This document shows positions 53,652-64,000 of a stretch of DNA of 64,000 nt, in pieces. A model generated the notes under the pieces. The model searched no databases and was not told the DNA's origin. It worked only from the letters and a program-made list of their open reading frames with translations. The stretch covers positions 1 through 64,000 of the forward strand of contig CAUYLG010062016.1 of the NCBI GenBank assembly GCA_963573385.1, given 5' to 3'. The position numbers and the translations under genes are program-made. The stretch comes from Cacajao melanocephalus. Lineage: Eukaryota > Chordata > Mammalia > Primates > Pitheciidae. Numbering within the stretch: position 1 is the stretch's first letter; every line of letters starts with the position of its first letter.

Positions 53652-55854
53652 ATTTCATTAAAATATTTTAAAACATTTTTTGAGATTTCTTTGATGTATT
53701 ATTTAGAAATACATTGTTAATGTCCAGATGTTTTGGGATTTTTCAGCTATCTTTCTGTTTGATTTCTAGTTTAATTCCAATGTGGACTGAGAGCATATAT
53801 TGTACAATTTCTGTTCTCTTGAGGGGTGTTTTATGGCCCAGAATGTGGTCTATGTTGATGAACGTTCCGTGCAGGCTTCAGAAGAATGTGTATTTTTCTC
53901 TTGGATGAAGTAGTCTATAGATGTCAGTTATAGCCAGTTGACTGATGGTGGTGGTGTGTTTTTAACTCTGTCCTTACTGGTTTTCTGCCTGCTGGATCTG
54001 TCAATTACTAATAGAATGGAGTGTTGAAGTCTCCAAGTATAATAGTGGATTTGTTTCTTTCTCTGCATTTCTATAAGTTTTTGTCTTACATATTTTGACA
54101 CTGTTGTTAGATGTATACACATTAAGGATTACTATGTTTTCTTGCAAAGTTTACCTTTCAGTCGTGTTGTAATACCCCTTTTTATTTCTGATAATCTTCT
54201 TTGAAGTCAGCTTTGTCTGAAATTAACATGATGACTCCAGCTTGCTTTTGCTTAGCATTTAGTGTCATATATGTTTCTCTATCCCTTTAATTTTATATCT
54301 ATATTTTATATTTAAGTATTAAATTTAACACATTTTTATATTTAACATTTAATATTTATAAGTGGATTTTATATTTAAAGTGGATTTTTCATAGATAACA
54401 TAAAGTTAGATCCTGTTTTTTTTTTTTAAATCCACTCTGATAGTCTTTTCATTGATATGTTTGGTTATTAACATTTAATGTGATCATTTATATTAGATCA
54501 ATACCTACATAATAAGTGTTTTCTGTTCTTGCCCTTGTTTGTTTCCTCTTCCACTCGTTTTCTGCTTTCTGTGGCTTTAATTGAGCATTTTGTATGATTT
54601 CATTTTCTCTCCTCTTGGCAAATTTACACTTACAAATTTATTTTTTTTAGAAGGAAGATAAGGAATAAAAACTTCTTAATGATGGCCCTAGAGTTTGCAA
54701 AGTACATTTACAACTAATCTTAACTCACTTTTAAATAACACTGTGCCACTTCAGAGCCAGTGCAGATAACTTAAAATCAAACATTTCCAGTTCCTTCCTG
54801 TTTTTCTTTATAAAGTTGCTGTCATTCCTTTCACCTATCCATAAACTAAAATCAACCAACACATTGTTGCTGTTATATTTTGAACAATCTGTGATCTGTT
54901 AGATTAAGAATAAGAACAATAAACTATATTACTTTTCTTCATTCTTTAACACTCTTCGTTTCTTTATGTAGATCCTGTTTTCTGCTGTATCATTTTTATT
55001 CTCTGGTACGAGCTTGTTTTAACACATTTTATGTCTCTTCAGTTTTTATTTTGGTGAGAGAGTGTTTCTTCTTTATATTTGATGGATAATTTTATTGAAT
55101 ACAGGATTCTAGATGGGAAGTTTTTTTTCCCTTCAGCACTTCAAATGTTTTACCCCACTCTTTTCTTGCTTGCATGGTTTCTTAAGAAAAGTCCAGTGTG
55201 AGTTTTATTCTGGTTTCTTTATTGGTAAGATGTTTTCTTTTCCTCTGACTTCCTTCAATGTTTTGTGTTTGTATTTGACTTTCTATAGTTTGTGATATGT
55301 GTAGATACAGATTTTTTGGTAATTACTCGTTTTTGTGTTCTCTGAGCTTCTTGGATATGTAGTTTGGTCTCTGTCTTTAATTTTGGAAAATTCTGAGTTA
55401 TTTCAATATTTTTTTCTGTTCCTTTTTCTCTTCTCATATTCCCTTTATGTGCATGTTAAATGCCTTTTGCAATTATCCCATTGTCCTTATGTATTCTGTT
55501 TCACTTTTCCCCTATACTTTTTTCTCTTTGCTTTTTGATTTAGGAAGTTTCTGTTGACATGTCTTCAAGATCACTGATTCTTTCCTTGGCTATATCCATT
55601 CTGCTAAGGAGCCAGTCAGAGGCTCTCTTTCTTTCTGCTACAGTGTTTCTGATCTCTAGCATTTCCTCTCAGTTCTGTCTTAGGGCTTTTGTCTCTGCTG
55701 ACATTACCCATCTTTTCTTGCATGTTGTCATATCAATCATGGTAATTTTAAAGTCCCAGTCAGATAATTTAAAAATATCTGCTATCTCTGAGTGTGCTTC
55801 TTTTTATTCTATTGAAGCGCTCAGTGAATTGGTTATTGCTCACCTGCATTGGTG

Positions 55855-55995
55855 AGGGGCTGTCTTCTTTACTCAGTCCCCTGATTCAAATACTAATCTC
55901 TTCTGGAAACACCCTCACAGACCCTACAAAAGAACATCATACCAGCCATCTGGGTATCATAGCCCAGTCGAGTTGACAAGTAACATTCACCATCA
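55855..55995. repeat. Possible LTR-type repeat fragment
   Basis: AATCTCTTCTGGAAACACCC, then CCATCTGGGTATCATAGCCC and GTCGAGTTGACAAGTAAC, form a phrase familiar from interspersed repeats. The family is not certain. Confidence 0.45.
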
Positions 55996-57286
55996 TCTAC
56001 TGTACTGTATGCTAGTGTTTTATTTCATCTTCTTATTGTGGAGTAAGCTCATTGAGGGCAGCAACTGCGTCTCACTCATATTCTATCCCTGTCCCACTGA
56101 GGAAATACAGTGGCTTGCAAAGTAGCTGTAACTCACAACTACTTTGTTGTGATGGCTTTGTTAATACCATCCAATGATGGCATATCTTAAGTGGCTTAAT
56201 ATATTTTCTCTGTAATTCTCCCAGGCATCTTCAGAAATACAGTTTTTCTTTGTATTTTTTTCCTGGAGCAAAAACTATAAAAGGATGTGTTTGGACATGA
56301 ATGATGTGGGCTCCATAATCTAAATACTGGTGTCTTGGGTCTGTCTTCCTTCTTTCTCCTTAATGTCCTGATAGACTCAAAGACAGCAATTAGTGAGCAG
56401 CTCATGGGGGGGGGTTCTCAAGATAGGTGAATTCTCTGCCCTTATGTGTAGAAATAGGGGCCATCTTATTTCAGTTGTCATATATGTTAAATTGTTCTAT
56501 TGTTGATTGAGAGAAGAGTTACTTGTGATCGTAGACTCTCTATCTGTAAATACTAGAGTTCAGTAAAGTGATCAGTCCTTTTTTAAACCTACTGAAGACT
56601 TTCAGTAACCCTGCACAGTAATTAGCTGTGAAATAAGGAAAGGCTTTCATCCCACAGTGATATTTTTAAAGTTTTAACTTACGAACAAAAAAGAAAGGTT
56701 TTTATGATTCCGGATGTGTTGATGAATAACGATATTTATTTATTGATGTCAAACATTTTATTGTCTGTCTTCATTTTAATATATTGTCAGATCCTGCATA
56801 CGTAAGTAGATCAGAATCTGTGTCCTGCTACCAAGGGTGAAATAACTTCAGCCATGCAACATGGGCAGGCATTTTAAGCAGCATCACAGAGATGCAGAGC
56901 TCATCGGTCAGCATTGCTGCCCAGTGCTGACAACTGGCTAGCTCCCACATTCCTGTGGAGCCTCTGATGAGGGTTATTTAAGGCTGTGGCTGTTTCTAGT
57001 CCACCAGGGAGCCAGAATGGAAAGGCCATTTCACCATGCTACATGTTAAGTTCCAGTTAATTCTTTGTAGTCAGAACTCTGGGATGATTTGAATTAATAG
57101 GGCTGTGTCTGTGCACAGCTGCAGAGGGTTCTGTCCACATTGGAATTTGTAGAATTCTCAGAATTAGAATAGCGTGGCCTGCAGTGGTAAAACAAGGTGG
57201 CCTCCTTTGAATATCCCAGAAGGTATGGTGGGTCTTCCAGCATGTTGCATTTGAAACCACAGAAGGTGTGAAACAGTGGCAAACTC

Positions 57287-57608
<322 letters not shown>

Positions 57609-58068
57609 TCAGAATGCACAGTCTGTGAACTGAACTGGTGGTTGCAGTCCAGTTTTTATGACCAATGTTTACAGAACCTTCCATTTAGAGGCCTGGGCCA
57701 GTGCTAACCCATGACAAGTTCTTAGAAACTTCCAAGTTCCGTATCATGTTGTGTGTCATTTCCCTTGTCTCATCCTGGCTTTGTTTCCCCCCAATGCTCT
57801 GGATGCACGTGCCATTCTGTGAAGCTAGAACTTTTCCCATCTCTGAAGTGCCACTAAAGGAATCATCTGCTTCCTAATTTGCCAAGTTGAAAATCATGGA
57901 GACAAGTTCCAGAGTTCTGCATCTTTGTGATACGTTGGGTCACCTTGAGAACAAGTCTGTAATGTCATCTGACAGTGCTGTGGATCACACCTTGCTTATT
58001 TTTCCTTTTTTTTAATCTTGTGTACTTTATCATGAAGAATAAGAGGGGAAAAAATGGGACCTATTTGA

Positions 58069-58446
<378 letters not shown>

Positions 58447-58450
58447 TGAT

Positions 58451-59160
<710 letters not shown>

Positions 59161-61110
59161 TGCCTTCCCTGTGTTTCATCCCTGTGCTCAGATAAGCCTG
59201 GGATTGCTTCTATCACCCCTGGGTTGCATAGGTTCCCTGGGTGTATGTTGTACCCTCTACCCTAAAGCATTTCTGAATTTCTCATCCTACGATAAGGACC
59301 ATCTCTTTCTGAATTGCCATTGTCCTTGTAAATCTACCCCTCTGTGTCCATGATCCTTTTACATCTAGCATGTTGGGTTGTCCCATATTCTCTCTTCCCT
59401 AAGTTGGGTGACTGTGTAGTTTATCCTCCAAACCAGGACATTTTTTAAGAGGGATAGCTGGTGTAATCCGAGAGCATTCCAGGCTAATCGGGATGCCTGG
59501 TTGATGCTGCTTCTAAGAGAATCTCCAAGGTAGAGATGACTGGCGCTCTGAGTGTGTTCTGTAAATATCCAGTCAATAAGTGCCTGCGTAAGTCCTTGAA
59601 ATTATTGAACCAACAAGTTCCTTTTGAGTATTTTCTTGCTGATTCCCTTCCTGACTCAAGAATAAAAAATCATAAATCACTGATACAGTGCCAGCAACGT
59701 CACCCTGCCCCCACACCCCACAAACGCTGCCCTCCCTCTGATTTTGCTTCCCACTGCTCATTTTGGCCTGATCCAACATTCACCTAAATAACACTCCTAA
59801 AGAGGCTAGAGACAGAACGATAGCCAAGGCCCTGTGGCATTTAACTGTGCACATCAACATGTTTTCTTAGTGATTGAGTTAAATTTTGAAATGTATTCTA
59901 CCCTGAAAATGCCTGGGCAAAGCATCGTTGAATATTGCTTTAGGAATTTTAATAACAGTTTGATCTCACTGTTCCGGGGGAGCTCATTCTGAACAGCTTC
60001 TGGTTAGCAGGACCATTAGAGGATGTTATTAACACAGCAGAAAATCTACCAGGGTGTGATTACGGTCAGCAAGGTACCGGTAGCAGGTCAGTGGTACAGC
60101 CTGCTCCCATTTTTCCCTGACATATTTGACGGGGGCAGCTTTTGTGCTTTTAAATAACCCATTCTATTTTAGTAGACTTTTTTTCCCTTCTTTTCTAACA
60201 GTGCAGTTTGCATACAAGACTCAAAATGAACTCACCATTCCCGAGTGGAAAGGAGTGACCAGTTGTATAAAGACGTCTGTCGCCACTTGGTCTTGGCGTG
60301 TCTGAGCTCCGTGGGGGTCTGTTGATTCTTTGAACTTAACTGCTCTCCCTGCAGACCCGACCTGCAGTCCTTTGTTGCCCTAAATATTTTTCTCAAAGAT
60401 CTTTTATTAACTTTTTCTTTTCTGCTCTCGTTTTTCTCCCTCTTACCTACTTTAGCATGTGGCCCTGTGGCAAGAGTGAGAAAGAAAAATATATTCCGGT
60501 GGTGTGATCGGGTGAAGAAACCACTGAATTTCTCTTCTCTATTAAAGAAAAAAAAAAAGAAAACACAACTTTTGAACTGTTTTGGTTTCTCCCCTGCTAA
60601 GTGTTTGTTGAAAGGACACAATGAAATGATTGAAAAGAACCAGTTTTCCCTCATTAAATCTGTCATTGTGAAGCTGAGCTTGTGAACTTTGTACTTTTTC
60701 GAGAAGAGCAACATTTTTTTCATTTCTAATTAGTTGCTCATGCTATTTTACGAGAAATTAAGGCAGGGAAGATGTGAGCACCATCAGTTTTCTTTTAATT
60801 TCAGTGACTTTCGGATGGTCTGCAAGTGTCAGAGACTGCTAATTTTCTGCCAGTTCGAGCTCTCCCATCTTTCTTGGTAATAAAACCCCTAATTTTTAGC
60901 TGTCACATGGTCACCCAGAAGCCAGCCTTGTAGCTGGGCATCACTGTGTTGCTAAAGTTTGATTAATTGCTTGTAAGTGGAAATACCACGTACAACTTCT
61001 TGGAAGTGTCCTGAAGGAGGAAGCCTTCTTTATCCTTTCCTTTTTCCTGAGAGGAATGTAGATGTGATGGCTGAGCTCAGGCTGTCATCTTGGACCGTGA
61101 GGTGTGTTTT

Positions 61111-61475
61111 AGTTAGTTCTGGCTGCTATAACAGAAATTCTTTAGACTAGGTAACTTAACAGAAATTTTTTCTTCGTGGTTCTGAAGGCTGGAAAATCCA
61201 AGACCAAGGTACTGACAGATTCAGTGTCCAGCGAGGGCTCTCTTACTGGTTTGTGGAAGACTACCTTCTTGATATATCCTCACACAGTGGAGAAAGAGAT
61301 CATGTTTTGCATGTCTCCTCTTACAAAGGCACTAACTTCATTCATGAGGGCTCCACCCTCATGACCTAATCACCTCCCAAAAGCCCCACCTCCCGATACC
61401 ATACATTGGGGATTAGGGTTCCATATTTGAATTTTTTCGGGAAAAATTCCCAAATGTACAGTCCCTAGCAAGGTG
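61111..61475 (-). mobile_element. MLT1-like LTR, antisense
   Basis: GTTCTGGCTGCTATAACAGA, GGTTCTGAAGGCTGGAAAAT, CATGAGGGCTCCACCCTCAT and GACCTAATCACCTCCCAAAA are reversed MLT1-type phrases. It resembles the copy at 46,196. Confidence 0.8.
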
Positions 61476-61910
61476 GGAGCCATGCACAGGGGATATAGCT
61501 TGGTAACAGGATACCAGGGGCCTCTGGACTGCCTCTGTGTAAGTGAGAGAGAAACTCCTGTTTTGTGTAACTCCTGTTGTGTGTGGTTTGCTCTTACATG
61601 AAGCTGAGTGTAATCATAACGGGTACATCTATGAATCTATTTAATCTTGTTTGGGATCCGGGATTTCTAGGGAGAATGTTTTTTGTGCCAGACTATACAT
61701 CTCAGAGCAATGCTTTGTCTGGTGGACAGAAAAATCAACTCTTGCAGATAAAAATGTATGAGATTTCTGCAGCCTATAACATCTTAAATATCATGTGGTA
61801 AACCACCGTCGGGATTCTTTTTAAAAGCCACAGAAATGCTTTTCTTCTTCCCCTTGGCCTCTTTCTGTCCCATTCTGTAACAGTTCGGTCCTCAAGCCAT
61901 TAAGTGGATT

Positions 61911-62258
61911 TATTAGTTTGTTTTCACGCTGCTAATAAAGACATACCTGAGACTGGGTAATTTATAAAGGAAAGAGGCTTAATGGACTCACAGTTCCACA
62001 TGGCTGGGGAGGCCTCAATGATGCCAGGAGACAAAGAGCAAAGGGACATCTTACATGGTGGCAGGTAAGAGAGCATGTGCAGGGGAACTCCATTTATAAA
62101 GCCATCAAATCTCGTGAGACTGACTTACTGTCACGCAAACAGTATGGGGGAACTGCCCCCATGATTCAGTTGTCTCCAGCTGGCCCTGTCCTTGACACAT
62201 GGGGATTATTATAATTCAAGGTGTGATTTGGGTGGAGACACAGCAAAACCATATCAGT
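61911..62258 (-). mobile_element. THE1-type LTR, antisense
   Basis: TTTTCACGCTGCTAATAAAG, CCTGAGACTGGGTAATTTAT, CATGGCTGGGGAGGCCTCA and CAAGGTGTGATTTGGGTGGA, ending AACCATATCA, closely follow the reversed THE1 LTR. Solo LTR; no internal part is seen. Confidence 0.9.
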
Positions 62259-63756
62259 GAGACAGGAAAATAGACATTCAGGGGGTAGTCTGTGGGAAGC
62301 ATTGACGCCTTAGTGGGTGAGGAGAGCAGCCGTGTGGGTTGGGCAGGTTGGGCCTGGGCAGAGTGAGGAGGGCGTCCTGGTGGAGGTGTCCTGGCCTGGA
62401 GATCAGCATCAGGGCAGAGTGAGGAGGAAGGGGTGGTGGGGAGATGGGTTGCTGCAGTGGAGCATGTGTTGGATAATTGAAAGGGCTTGCCAGATTCCAT
62501 AGCACCTGCTTACATGAGGGCTTTGTAAAAGCATAGGAGATGCTTCAGCTGGAGGAATAAAGCACAGGCTAGTGTTGGTGACCCAAGAGACTCACTGGCG
62601 TGGCTCCCCAGGGCACTTGTTGGCTGCACAGGACACATTTTGTCTCGAGACTATGAACCATCAACATGTGTGCAAGGAATCTTGGTGTCAGGAGAGCCTG
62701 GGCAAAAACATCAAGCGCTGTCTTCTGTGCTGGGCTGGTCAGGAAGCCAGCCTAGGCCCTGTGACCAGGTGTAAGGCTTTGATCTGTACCTTCCAGAATG
62801 GTCTAAGCAAGCTGGCCGTGGGGAGCACCAGGGGTGTTTTTAACTTTAAGCTGGCTCCCTCTTCCTTATCTTGACTAAGAGTCAGCACCAAGCTTCCAGG
62901 TGTCTTTGCAGATGATCATAGAGCTGTCTTGGTTTCACTGTAAGATAACTGTTTTACACAGCTATATAGAGGGGTGTTTGTTAAATAAGTAAACAGTTTA
63001 AAGACCGTAGAAGTAGAGTTCTCGCTTTTTAGTTTTAAGACCACATGAGTAAACAAGTTAGTTAGGTAAACTATCCCACATACCCTAGCTATTCACTTTA
63101 CTTATTAACTAACTGTAGGGGGGATTTAGGCCGTCTTCAGCTGAAAATTCTAGTGAAACTATGAAAAAACCCTTAGGCCTTCCAAAAGGGTTTGAGAGAA
63201 TTACAAATATGAGAAGGGAGAAAACTAGGATGAGCCGTGAGATGTGTTGGAATTAGGTAGATTGGGGTGAACATAGGGTGTTTAAAAATAGAAATAGACA
63301 GTGAAATGAATATAAGGTTTGGAGTGTGTATATTCTCTAGCTCTGACCACTGAGAGCGGTCGAGAGTACCTAACCTCCCTCACCCCCATAGCAGTGAGCA
63401 CATCTAGTGCCTCGATTTTGGCTTATAAATATTATTTCCCACAAAAGGAACCAGAGATCATGGGAGAAATAGCTGATTCCAGGGCTGTGATAGAAAAAAT
63501 ACAAGATGAACCTGAATATCTTGTGCCAGAAAGCAAGGAAGTGCTGCAAGAATGAGAGGGTGCATAGAAAGGACTAAGAAGTCAGCTTGGATGGGCTCAC
63601 ACTGGCCAAATCAGGGACAACTTGAGCATCACTGTAAATAATAATGATAGATCATAACCTGTCAGCTAAAATAGGAAGCCACAAGGCCATACCAGTATAA
63701 CTAAATAAACCGTGATTTCCCAGCACCAATGCTGTTGACCTTTTGGATTGAACTGT

Positions 63757-63985
63757 TCTTTGTCATGGGTTGGGCTGCCTTGCGTGATGTAGGATGTGTG
63801 TCACCATCATTGGCTTCCCCCCACTACACCAGTGCTTTCGACTAGGGCCATCTAGCAGACAGAGAATGCCAGTCACCAGTGAAATTTTAGATTTTCTAGT
63901 GGCCACAGTTGCAATCCAAAATGTCTTCAGACATTGCCAGATGTCCCATAGGGGACAAAGTTGCCTTGGTTGGGGGCCAAAAAGC
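63757..63985 (-). mobile_element. MER20-like hAT-Charlie relic
   Basis: GGTTGGGCTGCCTTGCGTGA, CATCATTGGCTTCCCCCCAC and TGTCTTCAGACATTGCCAGA, then CATAGGGGACAAAGTTGCC, are the reversed MER20 in order, with a small insertion in the middle. Confidence 0.85.
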
Positions 63986-64000
63986 ACAGTAAGTTTAGAG

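Larger units (their letters stand above)
48825..55560 (-). mobile_element. Long antisense L1M with later insertions
   Basis: Reading right to left follows an L1M from upstream of ORF2 to its 3' end. Minus-strand frames still show ORF2-like pieces at 50,910-51,140 (QMDINTHKTQSRQRPNTFHE) and 51,324-51,515 (NKLILKFTWKGRR), but they are broken by stops. Later inserts are a twin-primed L1 at 49,273, Alus at 49,655, 52,195 and 53,370, and MADE1 at 53,206. Old, inactive. The left border is approximate. Confidence 0.8.

Noticed and set aside
60232..60723. 163-codon minus-strand frame
   Set aside because: No domain or family resemblance, a Phe run from a T-tract and an ordinary intronic setting. Probably chance.
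63319..63555. 78-codon plus-strand frame near the right edge
   Set aside because: The sequence reads like an interspersed-repeat remnant rather than a gene, and no splice pattern is seen. RSU1 homology is absent.

Overview
The window is primate, almost certainly human, nuclear DNA. It is dense in Alu, L1, L2, MIR, MaLR and DNA-transposon relics, and its genes are split by introns with GT..AG borders. No bacterial, plasmid, phage or CRISPR feature was found. The two genes match cubilin (CUBN) and Ras suppressor 1 (RSU1). From general knowledge these are neighbours at human 10p13, so the window is probably the reverse complement of the reference orientation.

Layout: (1) 1-29,806 holds the last eight coding exons of CUBN on the + strand. 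They encode 472 residues, CUB domains 24 to 27 of cubilin, with two exons per domain. Exon phases fit throughout (1-0, 0-1, 1-0, 0-1, 1-0, 0-1, 1-0, then stop). (2) 29,807 to about 30,800 is the CUBN 3' UTR, which contains two sense Alus and one AATAAA signal. (3) 30,800 to about 37,200 is the intergenic spacer, with an antisense MaLR (THE1/MST-type) LTR plus internal region, an MLT1-like LTR, a MIR and several Alus. (4) About 36,880-37,900 is a CpG island with GC box, CCAAT boxes and an NRF1-like site. It leads into RSU1: a probable untranslated exon 1, a 246-bp intron, and exon 2 with the ATG and the first 36 codons. (5) 37,894-64,000 is the start of a large RSU1 intron. It contains about 15 Alus, a roughly 6-kb antisense L1M carrying later insertions, a MER2 split by an Alu, MADE1, MaLR LTRs and MER20. 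No further RSU1 exon was recognised.

The genes lie head to tail and are functionally unrelated. Cubilin is the large peripheral endocytic receptor of kidney proximal tubule and ileum. RSU1 is a leucine-rich-repeat protein that binds PINCH1 in the integrin-linked kinase adhesion complex. RSU1 has a housekeeping-type CpG promoter.

I see no undescribed gene system. The observations worth a second look are structural: a 5'-truncated RPL4 processed pseudogene with an 18-bp target duplication; two Alus inserted in turn at one target, the second apparently 5'-inverted; a twin-primed L1 with its target duplication; a perfect 19-bp-stem hairpin; a 35-bp inverted repeat between direct repeats; a G-rich purine tract next to a CUBN exon; and several nested or rearranged Alus. 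Repeat family names come from recognition by eye, so subfamilies and exact borders are approximate.
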